A stretch of 46,985 nucleotides of DNA from Campylobacteraceae bacterium. Its GTDB lineage: Bacteria; Campylobacterota; Campylobacteria; Campylobacterales; Sulfurovaceae. The stretch is taken from the NCBI GenBank assembly GCA_027068975.1, contig JALXFN010000056.1:1-46985 (forward strand), written 5' to 3'. The position numbers and the translations under genes were made by a program. A model generated the notes under the pieces. It was not told the DNA's origin, ran no database searches, and saw only the letters and a program-made list of their open reading frames with translations. This document shows positions 8,702-17,262 of the stretch, piece by piece. Numbering within the stretch: the stretch's first letter is position 1; every line of letters begins with the position of its first letter.

Positions 8702-8725
8702 AAACAAAAATTATTATTTTTGTTT
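8702..8725. promoter_or_regulatory. AT-only palindrome in divergent gap
   Basis: The perfect inverted repeat AAACAAAAAT (8702-8711), TATT, ATTTTTGTTT (8716-8725) lies between the divergent gltX and polysaccharide-export operons. It could be an operator for a DNA-binding protein or an intrinsic hairpin. Its function is not known from sequence. Confidence 0.4.
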
Positions 8726-8827
8726 CATTGAGTAACATTATTTTCTCTTGAAATTATCTCATTAACGATGATTTAAAAACATATATTGTAAAATGTTACA
8801 CACTCAATTACATTAAGGACTTTACCT

Positions 8828-9592
8828 TTGAAAAAAATTTTTAATATACTATCTATTTTAAGCCTTCTTTTCATATCTCAAATCACCATAGGATGTAGTA
8901 TAAAAGAAGACTATATTCTTTTTAATAAAAGTGAAACTTTAAAAAATATTACAACCTCTACAATTCATAAAAATGTTAAATTTGAATATAAAATTGTTCC
9001 AAACGATAGAGTCTCACTTATAGTTTATCAACACCCTGACCTAAGTTCTGCTAACCCACTTGCAGCTACACAAGATAAAGGTCTGCTTGTCGATAGTGAC
9101 GGAGTACTCTCTCTACCATTATTAGAAGATGTACACATCGCTGGACTAACACAAAAAGAGGCTGCTAAAAAGATTCAAGATGGTTATGAGAGATATTTAA
9201 ACTATTCAAAAGTACGATTAGAAGTACTAAACAAACGTATTTATGTTATTGGTGAAGTAAAAAGACCAGGTAATTACAAACTAGAAAATGAACAGATTAC
9301 CCTACTTCAAGCCATTGCCCAAGCAGGTGACTTTACAAATACTGCAAATAGACAAAAAATTCTAATTATCCGTTCTCTACAAAATGGTGCAAAAACAATT
9401 ATGATAGACCTAACAGACATTAACTCCATTACCCATGCAAGATTAATGATTCAACCCAATGATATTGTCTATGTTCTACCTACCAGCATGAAGGCTATCA
9501 ATACCAATATCTCGGCCATTCGTCCTATATTTGGTCTCATTTCAAATATTCTAGCTCCATTTGTATCTTATACATACTTAAAAAATAACTAA
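8828..9592 (+). CDS. Outer-membrane polysaccharide export lipoprotein (Wza/OPX family)
   Basis: A predicted outer-membrane lipoprotein forming the exit channel or its periplasmic part. The protein has 254 residues. The signal peptide ends in the lipobox TIGC with lipidated Cys23. The poly-export domain follows (IVPNDRVSLIVYQHPDL, then LVDSDGVLSLPLL), then an SLBB-like segment around VYVIGEVKRPGNY. A hydrophobic C-terminal stretch (IFGLISNILAPF) could be the membrane-crossing helix. The start codon is TTG, supported by AAGGA about 9 bases upstream and by the correct signal-peptide length. It is the first gene of the plus-strand export operon, ahead of the co-polymerase. It is shorter than E. 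coli Wza (379 residues). Confidence 0.9.
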   Translation: MKKIFNILSILSLLFISQITIGCSIKEDYILFNKSETLKNITTSTIHKNVKFEYKIVPNDRVSLIVYQHPDLSSANPLAATQDKGLLVDSDGVLSLPLLEDVHIAGLTQKEAAKKIQDGYERYLNYSKVRLEVLNKRIYVIGEVKRPGNYKLENEQITLLQAIAQAGDFTNTANRQKILIIRSLQNGAKTIMIDLTDINSITHARLMIQPNDIVYVLPTSMKAINTNISAIRPIFGLISNILAPFVSYTYLKNN

Positions 9593-9601
9593 AGGTTCTT
9601 T

Positions 9602-11188
9602 GTGCAAAACAATAATCTACCACAATATATAGCAGAAGATAAAATCAATCTAAGAGAACTTTTTACAACAATTGGTCGTTATAAATGGTCTATCATTGTT
9701 TTTACCATATTAATTACTCTTGCTGTAGCAGTAAAAGTCTACTTGATGCCAAAATACTATAAATCAACCATTACCATAGAGGTAAAACCAGAAGAGCAAA
9801 ATGCAGGAGGTTTTTCCATGGGAGGAGCTGCAGCTATGCTACTTGGTGGAGATATGGGAGGTTCTACTGACTTAGAAAAAGACATAACTCTACTAAAAAC
9901 CTATCGAACCAATGAAAAAGTTTTAGAGAAAGTCAATGGCTATATGGTTCGTTATTTTATAACTGATGAGAAATATAAAGAAGTAGAAATAGACTCTAAT
10001 ATTTCAATAGAAGTTACAGATGTTCAGGTTAATGACTTTAGAGACTATGGAATGCGTCTTATCTTAGAACCTCTAAATGATACTCAATACAAATTATACG
10101 AACCAAGTACTTTTGGAAAACATAGTCTTGGAACCTACCACTACAGTGAAATGGTCTCTCATAAAAGATTCAACCTCATGATTCATAAAAAAACAGAATT
10201 TAAAAATTCCTATACCATTGAATTAGCAGGAACAAAACGTTATATTTTTGAAACAATTATCTCTAAAAACTTAAACATAGAAGCAGACAAAACTTCACCC
10301 TTTATTACCCTCTCTTTTTTAGATAATCTTCCTCATAGGGGTGAAGCTTATCTAAAAAATCTTATCGAGATTTACACCAAACAGAGTATAAATGATATTA
10401 AATCTGATGCATCTGTTATTATAAACTCTTATGATGCACAACTTAAAAAAGTTGAAGAGCGTGTTCAGTACAGTGCAAAAAAACTTGAAAATTTTAAAAC
10501 TAAAAACCATATTATTGCTCCAGAAATACAAGCCACAGCACTTGTAGAGGAGTTAAGCAAAGTTGACATAGAGATAGCTCAAAATAACTACAAGCAAGAG
10601 CTTATAGCCAACCTTATTAGATTCGTAAAATCAAATAGAAACATAGATGCCATAGCCCCTTCACTTGTAGACTTTAACGACATGCCAACCATAGAACTTA
10701 TTAAACTTATTCAACAGCAAGAGATTGTCCTTTCAGATTTACTACTAAAGTATAAACCTGAACACCCTACCATAAAAAGAGCTGACCAGACTATCTATAA
10801 CTTAAAAGCTAAAGTTCTCTCTAACTTAGAAAATTTACAAAAAACCCTAAAAGAGAAGACAAAGTCTCTTCGTCACATGAAAAGTGGTTACAACAAAAAG
10901 CTTAAATCAGCACCAAAGCAGGAGCAAAAGCTCATAAGCTTTTCACGAGACTATAAAGTCAATGAAAAAATGTATCTCTACCTTATGCAGGAGCGTTCTG
11001 CAGCACAGATAAAACATGACAAAGCACTCTCTCGCTTTAAGGTTATAGAGTCTATATATACATCAGATAGAGCAGCTAAACCTAAAAAAGCTCTTATTGT
11101 TATAATCACTTTTGTTACAGTACTAATACTAATGATAGTTATTGCATTTTTTAGAGAGTTTTTAAAAAAGGAAAATGAGAATGCATAA
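9602..11188 (+). CDS. Polysaccharide co-polymerase / chain-length determinant (Wzz-Wzc type, no kinase domain)
   Basis: An inner-membrane protein that sets chain length and connects to the OPX channel. The protein has 528 residues. TM1 is at about 30-48, followed by a Wzz domain, a Gly/Met/Ala-rich insert at about 68-88, and an extended coiled-coil region at about 290-450. TM2 is at about 497-516. The protein stops shortly after TM2, so it has no cytoplasmic BY-kinase domain and no Walker motifs like those of E. coli Wzc. A partner kinase is not encoded in the window. The start is GTG, with AAAGG at 9591-9595, 9 bases after the export lipoprotein gene. It overlaps the next gene by 14 bases. 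Confidence 0.88.
   Translation: MQNNNLPQYIAEDKINLRELFTTIGRYKWSIIVFTILITLAVAVKVYLMPKYYKSTITIEVKPEEQNAGGFSMGGAAAMLLGGDMGGSTDLEKDITLLKTYRTNEKVLEKVNGYMVRYFITDEKYKEVEIDSNISIEVTDVQVNDFRDYGMRLILEPLNDTQYKLYEPSTFGKHSLGTYHYSEMVSHKRFNLMIHKKTEFKNSYTIELAGTKRYIFETIISKNLNIEADKTSPFITLSFLDNLPHRGEAYLKNLIEIYTKQSINDIKSDASVIINSYDAQLKKVEERVQYSAKKLENFKTKNHIIAPEIQATALVEELSKVDIEIAQNNYKQELIANLIRFVKSNRNIDAIAPSLVDFNDMPTIELIKLIQQQEIVLSDLLLKYKPEHPTIKRADQTIYNLKAKVLSNLENLQKTLKEKTKSLRHMKSGYNKKLKSAPKQEQKLISFSRDYKVNEKMYLYLMQERSAAQIKHDKALSRFKVIESIYTSDRAAKPKKALIVIITFVTVLILMIVIAFFREFLKKENENA
9803..9865 (+). other. Gly/Met/Ala-rich insert in the co-polymerase
   Basis: Residues 68-88 of the co-polymerase run through GGFSMGGAAAML and LGGDMGG directly after the first beta strands of the Wzz domain. 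This resembles flexible Gly-rich loops seen in some PCP-2 proteins. It is not an indel artefact, since the frame continues cleanly on both sides. Confidence 0.7.
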
Positions 11189-12116
11189 CTTGTTAATCTT
11201 AGGAGAACAACATAGGTTTTCAAAATTAGAAATAGAAGAACTAGAAGAAAAGTTTCTAAATATTAATTTTATAGCCTACAAAGACATGGATACAGACTAT
11301 ATTATTCAACTTATTTCAGACCTTCTATCTGATTCAGAAAAAACCATTATTGTTCTCAATACAAAGTCTCTTATTCCTAATGAATTGCTAAAATACTTAA
11401 CCAACAACATCAAAAAAAACAATGTTGAATATAGAACGATTCAATCGTTTATGGAGAAGTATCTTCTAAAATCTTATATTCCTGATGATTTGGTTGATAT
11501 TAGTTTTCTAGAGAAAGTAAAACCTCTCTCTTTTATAGAAAAAACTATAAAATTTATCTTTGAATATGCTATTACCACTGTACTCATTGTTCTTACCTTA
11601 CCTCTTATGCTCTATGCTATCTATCGAATTAAAAAAGACTCTCCTGGATCTATTTTATTTAAACAAAAACGCGTAGGAAAAGATGGTAAAGAGTTTGATT
11701 GTATTAAATTCCGTTCTATGCATCTTGATGCAGAAAAAAATGGAGCCCAGTTTGCCACAGATGATGATGAACGAATCTACCCTTGGGGAAAAATCATGAG
11801 AACCACACGTATAGATGAACTACCCCAATTATGGAATGTACTTAGAGGTGATATGCACCTTATCGGTCCAAGACCAGAACGAAGAGTGTGGATAGAGCAA
11901 TTTGAAAAGGAGATTCCCTATTACAATGAACGTCATATCATCAAACCAGGTCTGACAGGCTGGGCCCAAGTCCTCTATCCTTATGGAGCCAATGCTTATG
12001 ATGCCCAACAAAAGCTTATGTATGACCTCTACTATATTAAACATTGGAGTCTATGGTTAGAACTAAAAACTATTTGGAAAACAATTATGGTTGTGTTGTA
12101 TAGGAAAGGGGTTTAA
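11175..12116 (+). CDS. Polyprenyl-phosphate sugar-1-phosphate transferase (WcaJ/EpsB-like initiating enzyme)
   Basis: It is predicted to start repeat-unit synthesis by moving a sugar-1-phosphate from a nucleotide sugar to undecaprenyl phosphate at the inner membrane. The protein has 313 residues. The first 125 form a small soluble domain in place of the multi-helix N-terminus of WcaJ. One hydrophobic helix sits at about 127-149, followed by the bacterial sugar-transferase domain: FKQKRVGKDGKEF, KFRSM, the acidic dyad in RIDELPQLWNVL, GPRPERR and PGLTGWAQV. The tail with GANAYDAQQKL and DLYYIKHWS resembles the EpsB-type transferases of exopolysaccharide and PEP-CTERM loci. The donor sugar cannot be told. 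Its stop codon overlaps that of the convergent GT2 gene. Confidence 0.9.
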   Translation: MRMHNLLILGEQHRFSKLEIEELEEKFLNINFIAYKDMDTDYIIQLISDLLSDSEKTIIVLNTKSLIPNELLKYLTNNIKKNNVEYRTIQSFMEKYLLKSYIPDDLVDISFLEKVKPLSFIEKTIKFIFEYAITTVLIVLTLPLMLYAIYRIKKDSPGSILFKQKRVGKDGKEFDCIKFRSMHLDAEKNGAQFATDDDERIYPWGKIMRTTRIDELPQLWNVLRGDMHLIGPRPERRVWIEQFEKEIPYYNERHIIKPGLTGWAQVLYPYGANAYDAQQKLMYDLYYIKHWSLWLELKTIWKTIMVVLYRKGV

Positions 12117-12886
12117 TAACTCCCTTTTCCTTTTTTAAGTATCTGAATAATTTTTGGAAAAAATCTATAAAGTGGATATAAAATTTTATTAACCTTTATA
12201 TGATTTTTATCAAAAGCTTTTAATATACTTCTATTCCCTTTAATAATATTTTTAATACTACTATTACTCTCTCCTCCCATACGCATTTTTACAATTACTT
12301 GAGGTATATATTTTGCAGAGATATTATACTTTTCTAAAAACCTTAACATTAACTCAAAATCAGCAGAGACTTCCATACTTAAATCAAAATAACCATATTT
12401 TTCATATATTTCTTTTTTAACAAAAAAAGTAGGATGTGCGGGATGCCATCCTTTTTTAAAACTCCCTTTTTTAAAAACAGATGATTTCCAATAGCGTACA
12501 ACATTGGTTAAATCATCTTCTTTAACATAATACAAATCACCATAAACACTATCACTATCTGTTTGGTTAAATATATCTACAACTTTTGCTACAACATTGT
12601 TATCACAATAGACATCATCACTATTTAATATTCCAACTACATCACCAGTTGCTAATTTTAAACCTTTATTCATAGCATCATAAATTCCATTATCGGGTTC
12701 AGAGATAAATTTAGATATTCTATCTCTATACTTACTAACTATTTCAATAGTTCCATCTGATGAATTACCATCAATAATAATATATTCAATATCTTTATAA
12801 GATTGAGAGAGAACAGACTTTATAGTCTCTTCTAGTGTCTTTTGTGAATTGTATGTAGTCGTTACAATACTGACCTTTAAACTCAT
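12113..12886 (-). CDS. Glycosyltransferase family 2
   Basis: A GT-A fold transferase predicted to extend the polysaccharide repeat unit on the cytoplasmic face. The protein has 257 residues. The N-terminus VSIVTTTYNSQKTL is the nucleotide-binding strand. IDGNSSDGT follows, and the metal-binding DXD-type motif is NSDD (in GILNSDDVY). The acceptor half contains HPAHPTFF and SADFELMLRF. It resembles the GT2 at 16516-17262 (shared DNGIYDAMNKG), so the two are probably distant paralogues adding different residues. It is the last gene of the minus-strand cluster, and its 5' end overlaps the preceding GT4 gene by 4 bases. Donor and acceptor are unknown. Confidence 0.88.
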   Translation of the reverse strand: MSLKVSIVTTTYNSQKTLEETIKSVLSQSYKDIEYIIIDGNSSDGTIEIVSKYRDRISKFISEPDNGIYDAMNKGLKLATGDVVGILNSDDVYCDNNVVAKVVDIFNQTDSDSVYGDLYYVKEDDLTNVVRYWKSSVFKKGSFKKGWHPAHPTFFVKKEIYEKYGYFDLSMEVSADFELMLRFLEKYNISAKYIPQVIVKMRMGGESNSSIKNIIKGNRSILKAFDKNHIKVNKILYPLYRFFPKIIQILKKGKGSY

Positions 12887-14034
12887 ATTTCTGAACCCAC
12901 TAAAATTTTTCTCATTTTTTCATAATGAATCTTCCACTGAAATCGTTTGTTATATAAATCAACAGATACCAAGGAAGCTTTTTTTAATTTTTCCTTATCA
13001 TTTAGCAACTCTTCTATTTTAGATGCTAGAGATAAAGGATTACCATATTCTGTATAAAATCCATTTTCATTCTCTACAATAATATCAGGGATAGAACGAT
13101 ATTTAGTAGATATAATAGCACATCCATATGCCATAGCTTCAATAATAGATACAGGTTGCCCCTCCACATGGTAGGATGTTGGCAAGATAAAAATATCGGA
13201 CTCCTTTAGAAGTGATTCTTTTTCTTCTCCTATAACAACCCCTCGATAAGTGATATACTCTTTTAATTTATCTGACTTTATCTTTTTTAAAAACTCTTCT
13301 TCAAAGACCGTGATGTCACTTCCTAAAGGGTCATCAGGACTAGCTATAAAAGAACCTGCAAATGTTAAGTGAAAATTAAATATTTCTTTATCAATTAAAA
13401 TCTCTACCGCTTTCAGCAAATCCATATAACCTTTTGTATAAATTAAATTAGACAAAAAAAGTAATTCAATCTTCTTTTTAGATAGATCAAAATAAACGCC
13501 TTGATTCTTTTCAATAGATGAGGTCAATGCATTTTCAACAACAATAATTTTATTTTTTAGCTTTGGACAAAAATCATACATTTTTACCAATGAATCACCA
13601 AGAGCAATAATTGTATCACTTTTATTTAGAAAAAAACGTATTAAAAGTTGCAAAAAACTATTTTGGCTCTCATAAAAAGTGTCATAATTACCACCTTTTA
13701 AATGAATTACAAATTTTGATTGAGGACTTAATAGCTTACTTATAGAGAGTGTTAAAAAGTCCCTAATAAAGCCTACAGTTGTTGAGCCTTTTGTAACATA
13801 TATTGTATTAGGTTTACTCTTTCTTAAAGAAGTCCATAGCTGTTTTAGAACAGAAAGATTTTCTTTAATCCTACTCCATGTTGCTTTACCTGTAATATGT
13901 TTATTTTTAGGAGCTGTATTTATATAAGAAACCTCTTGAATATCTTCCAAAAGTGCTTCATATAGTTTTAGAAAAGAGATTGAGTGCCCTGTATAAGGGG
14001 GAGGAACAGCCCCTATCATTACTATTTTATTCAT
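12883..14034 (-). CDS. Glycosyltransferase family 4
   Basis: A GT-B fold transferase with about 383 residues. The N-terminal glycine-rich segment is GAVPPPYTGHSISFL, and the donor-binding C-terminal half carries the E-x7-E motif in EGQPVSIIEAMAYG. I take the ATG at 14034, which overlaps the end of the polymerase gene by 8 bases, as is usual in this cluster. A GTG five codons upstream (14049) would add only MIKNR and has AAAGG directly before it, so the start is uncertain by five residues. It overlaps the GT2 downstream through an ATGA junction. Donor sugar is unknown. Confidence 0.86.
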   Translation of the reverse strand: MNKIVMIGAVPPPYTGHSISFLKLYEALLEDIQEVSYINTAPKNKHITGKATWSRIKENLSVLKQLWTSLRKSKPNTIYVTKGSTTVGFIRDFLTLSISKLLSPQSKFVIHLKGGNYDTFYESQNSFLQLLIRFFLNKSDTIIALGDSLVKMYDFCPKLKNKIIVVENALTSSIEKNQGVYFDLSKKKIELLFLSNLIYTKGYMDLLKAVEILIDKEIFNFHLTFAGSFIASPDDPLGSDITVFEEEFLKKIKSDKLKEYITYRGVVIGEEKESLLKESDIFILPTSYHVEGQPVSIIEAMAYGCAIISTKYRSIPDIIVENENGFYTEYGNPLSLASKIEELLNDKEKLKKASLVSVDLYNKRFQWKIHYEKMRKILVGSEI

Positions 14035-15370
14035 TCTGTTTTTTATCACCTTTTTGTGTATTTAACATTAAAAAATATACTCCTAATAATAAATATATAA
14101 TTATCATTGATAGTAATACGGAAAATAAAAAGGATACTGCCAATCCTGGATCATTTATTGTCGTACACATAGTATTATATAAAATATTATAATAGATAAA
14201 TCCTAAAATATTAGATTGAAAAATCATTGTTGACTTTTGTAAATATCCAATAAAAAAAGAAAGGGTAATAAAAATAACTGTCGTAAAAAAAAATCCAAAG
14301 TAGACAATTGAAAAAAAGTATAAGCGTATATTTGGTCCACCAACTTGATCACCAGAAAGAGAATAATAATAGTTATGTAACTGATCAGAGATAGAAATAG
14401 GCAAAGAGTCTCTGGGTATAACCCTAAGCGTTGCTAAAGGGTCTCCAAAAAGAGTTGCCCATAAAGGTGTTTGACTCAATTTATCTACTAAGACATCCAT
14501 ATTTGGGAAAAAAAGAACTTCCGTATCTCCTCTAAATAAAACAGCAACCATTGCTTTTATAGAACCTAACATTGCATCATTAAAGTTAAACATCAATATT
14601 AACAAAAATAGAATAACAGCTATAAAAAATATTTTATACTGTAAACGATATAAACTTTCAGGTAAATTTATAAGGTTTTTAAACCAATACACAGAAACCC
14701 CAAATGTTAAAATAATAGGCAAAATAGCACTTTTCGTCCCAGATAAAATAAAGGTAACTAAGAGAAAAAACATCATTAACCATGGAGCAATATACTCTCT
14801 CTTTCTCAATTTATTAATATAAATAATCATTAAGTTATAAACCAATAACAAAGAGAGAAGAAACTGAAGTCCAGGCAACAAACGATTGATAAATCCTAAA
14901 TCTCTAAAAAATTGATGATGAGGTAGAGCATTTTCAGTTAAAAGAGGTATTCCTATTTTATAATAAGCATACAGGGTAAAAAACATATAGATAAAAAAAA
15001 TACTATAAAGAAGAAATCTCATAACTTGAGAAGATTCAACTACTAATATTTTAAATTCTTGAAGTTGAGTTAAACTATATGCACCATCTAGTGATGAACC
15101 TATACGATAAAAAATCACAGATAATAAAAGAAAATAAAGTGGATAGTAGTAGTGAATATCAAAACTATTTTGATAAAAACTTGCATAAACTAAGTTTGTT
15201 GAACCTACTATCATTAAAAAAAGCATTAATGAAAAAGGTTCAAATAAAACTTTACCTTTTCCAAATTTTCCTGAAATTTTAAAAGTTAGAAAAGATATTA
15301 TTAATAAAAGAACAATATATCCCAAAGGGTTTAAAAGCACCATTGGAATAAAATCATAGTGAAAATGCAT
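14027..15370 (-). CDS. O-antigen/exopolysaccharide polymerase (Wzy-like)
   Basis: A multi-spanning membrane protein of 447 residues with about eleven hydrophobic segments and a large central loop at about 285-350, the layout typical of Wzy polymerases that join lipid-linked repeat units in the periplasm. Sequence conservation in this family is poor, so the call rests on topology and context: it sits among glycosyltransferases in the same operon as a Wzx flippase, opposite an OPX/PCP pair. A short loop near the C-terminus contains the motif NTMCTTINDPG. Start ATG at 15370 follows the previous stop by 9 bases. Confidence 0.8.
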   Translation of the reverse strand: MHFHYDFIPMVLLNPLGYIVLLLIISFLTFKISGKFGKGKVLFEPFSLMLFLMIVGSTNLVYASFYQNSFDIHYYYPLYFLLLSVIFYRIGSSLDGAYSLTQLQEFKILVVESSQVMRFLLYSIFFIYMFFTLYAYYKIGIPLLTENALPHHQFFRDLGFINRLLPGLQFLLSLLLVYNLMIIYINKLRKREYIAPWLMMFFLLVTFILSGTKSAILPIILTFGVSVYWFKNLINLPESLYRLQYKIFFIAVILFLLILMFNFNDAMLGSIKAMVAVLFRGDTEVLFFPNMDVLVDKLSQTPLWATLFGDPLATLRVIPRDSLPISISDQLHNYYYSLSGDQVGGPNIRLYFFSIVYFGFFFTTVIFITLSFFIGYLQKSTMIFQSNILGFIYYNILYNTMCTTINDPGLAVSFLFSVLLSMIIIYLLLGVYFLMLNTQKGDKKQNE

Positions 15371-15379
15371 CTATTTTAC

Positions 15380-16519
15380 CTATTTATCTATTAATAAATT
15401 TAATATTTTTTTAAAATCTTCTTGTTGTAATTCTTCAATCTTTTTGTATCGATTATAACCGTCTTTAACCAACTGTTCTCTATACTCAACATTTGAAATA
15501 AGGGTGTCAACTTTGAGCATAATATCATCTTTTTCTAATGGACAAAAATAAAGACTTCCTGAAGAGAGTACCTCTGCAATAGAAGAGATACTTGATGCAA
15601 CTACAGGTGTTCCTAGTTTCATCGCATATAAGGGAGGATATCCAAACCCTTCATTTAAAGAAGGATATACAAATAAAAAGGCATTTTTCATAACTACTTC
15701 AAAGTCTGCATCATCTAAGTAGTCAAAATATACTACCTTAAATCCATTATATCTCTCTACTGAATTTGATTTAGAACCTAAGACTAAAATATCTATTTCA
15801 TAATTTTTTTTCATAAATAGCTCAGAGATAGCATTAGTTACATATTTTGTATTTTTTGACCATCGTTCTGAACCTGTCATAAGAATATATTTTTTCTCTT
15901 TTATATTAATTTTTTTTAAAATATCATTATTCTTTTCTAACGAAGATAATAGTTCTTTTTGTGCAGGTGGATATATCTTTACAACATCTTTTGAATTATC
16001 CAAATAAAACTCAATGGATGATTTAGAATAAAAAGAGTCAGTAATAACATAAACATTCTCTAAGGCAACCAATTTGTTATATTTATTAACAAGTTTTTCT
16101 TTAAATTTTTTTATAAAAATAAATTTTATTAGCTCTTTATAAAAATTTCCATACTTAAGACGCTCAATAGTATTAGGGAGTTCAATATCCCTCAAACCAT
16201 GTATTACTATATAAAATTTTCCATGATTATGTGACTTTATAAATTGTTCTACATTATACGGCATTGGTTCAAAAAAAGTAAACTTTTTCTCTTTATTTAA
16301 TAAAAAACTAATCTCTTTTTCATTTGAAACCTTAATAAGTTCAAACCTATTATCTCTACATATTTCATCTATACCTTCAACATCCAAACTAAAAACGATT
16401 AGACTAAAATCTGCCTTACTCTCCTGCAGTTGATAGAGTAAATTATAAGCATAATCTAATCCTCCATTATATTTAATGCCAAGAGATTGAGCAAAAAATA
16501 GATTTATATAATATTTCAT
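15380..16519 (-). CDS. Glycosyltransferase family 4
   Basis: A GT-B fold transferase of 379 residues. YNGGLDYAYNLLYQL near the N-terminus and EGFGYPPLYAMKLG near the C-terminus (donor-binding E-x7 region) identify it. The start at 16519 (MKYYINLFF) is preferred over a frame open 23 codons further, because AAGGA lies 8 bases upstream and the ATG overlaps the stop of the preceding GT2 as ATGA, indicating translational coupling. The upstream extension has no GT character and would overlap the neighbour by 73 bases. Sugar specificity is unknown. Confidence 0.86.
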   Translation of the reverse strand: MKYYINLFFAQSLGIKYNGGLDYAYNLLYQLQESKADFSLIVFSLDVEGIDEICRDNRFELIKVSNEKEISFLLNKEKKFTFFEPMPYNVEQFIKSHNHGKFYIVIHGLRDIELPNTIERLKYGNFYKELIKFIFIKKFKEKLVNKYNKLVALENVYVITDSFYSKSSIEFYLDNSKDVVKIYPPAQKELLSSLEKNNDILKKINIKEKKYILMTGSERWSKNTKYVTNAISELFMKKNYEIDILVLGSKSNSVERYNGFKVVYFDYLDDADFEVVMKNAFLFVYPSLNEGFGYPPLYAMKLGTPVVASSISSIAEVLSSGSLYFCPLEKDDIMLKVDTLISNVEYREQLVKDGYNRYKKIEELQQEDFKKILNLLIDK

Positions 16520-17262
16520 GTTATTTTCCTTATTGTTTTTTTTATGAAAACTTTTAATATAGTAATAGATGGAACAAAGATATACCAAGTTAATCCATAT
16601 AACTCTATCGAAATCTTTATCTTTTCTATTTGGTGTTTTATAATATTTATTCTAGAAAAGCCAGTCTCATCATATTTTACAACAGAGACATTGACTTTTA
16701 AAGGATTATGATCACTTTTTTTGATTACTCTATTCAAAAAAAGGAAATCAGCTGAAATTGGATATTTCATAGAATATAATCCATATTTTTCATGTAGCCC
16801 TAAACGATAGAAACACGACTGATGATTAATTTCATATATATTAGCGCTTCTCTTTCGACTTTTATCATCTATATATACTGTTCCATCTTGACGTTCATAA
16901 ACCACATTACCATAAATAATTTCATTATCATGAGAAATAAGCTCTTTAGCTATATCAGTTAAGACATCATTCGAATAAAAACTATCTCCTGCATTCATGA
17001 AATTTATAAAACTACCAGAAGCTACTGAAATTCCTTTATTCATTGCATCATAGATTCCATTATCTTTTTCACTTACCCAATAAGTAATTTTATCTTCATA
17101 TTTTTTAATAATATCCACTGTACTATCAGAAGAGCCACCATCAATAATAATATATTCAATATTCTCATAATCTTGATTTACTATACTAAGTATAGTATTT
17201 TCCAGATATTGCTCTCCATTATAAACAACCGTTACAATAGAGAACAATGGTCTACTTCCCAT
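16516..17262 (-). CDS. Glycosyltransferase family 2
   Basis: A GT-A fold transferase of 248 residues. FSIVTVVYNGEQYLENTIL opens the protein. IDGGSSDST is conserved, and the position of the DXD motif reads NAGDSF rather than NSDD, a variant found in other members of this subgroup. The C-terminal third is basic and hydrophobic and may bind the membrane. It overlaps the GMD-like gene upstream by 11 bases and has GAGGAAG before its ATG. It is similar to the GT2 at 12113-12886. Donor and acceptor cannot be predicted. Confidence 0.86.
   Translation of the reverse strand: MGSRPLFSIVTVVYNGEQYLENTILSIVNQDYENIEYIIIDGGSSDSTVDIIKKYEDKITYWVSEKDNGIYDAMNKGISVASGSFINFMNAGDSFYSNDVLTDIAKELISHDNEIIYGNVVYERQDGTVYIDDKSRKRSANIYEINHQSCFYRLGLHEKYGLYSMKYPISADFLFLNRVIKKSDHNPLKVNVSVVKYDETGFSRINIIKHQIEKIKISIELYGLTWYIFVPSITILKVFIKKTIRKIT

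Noticed and set aside
16520-16588. Extended N-terminus for the GT4 at 15380-16519
   Set aside because: Would overlap the preceding GT2 by 73 bases; the ATG at 16519 has AAGGA and an ATGA junction.
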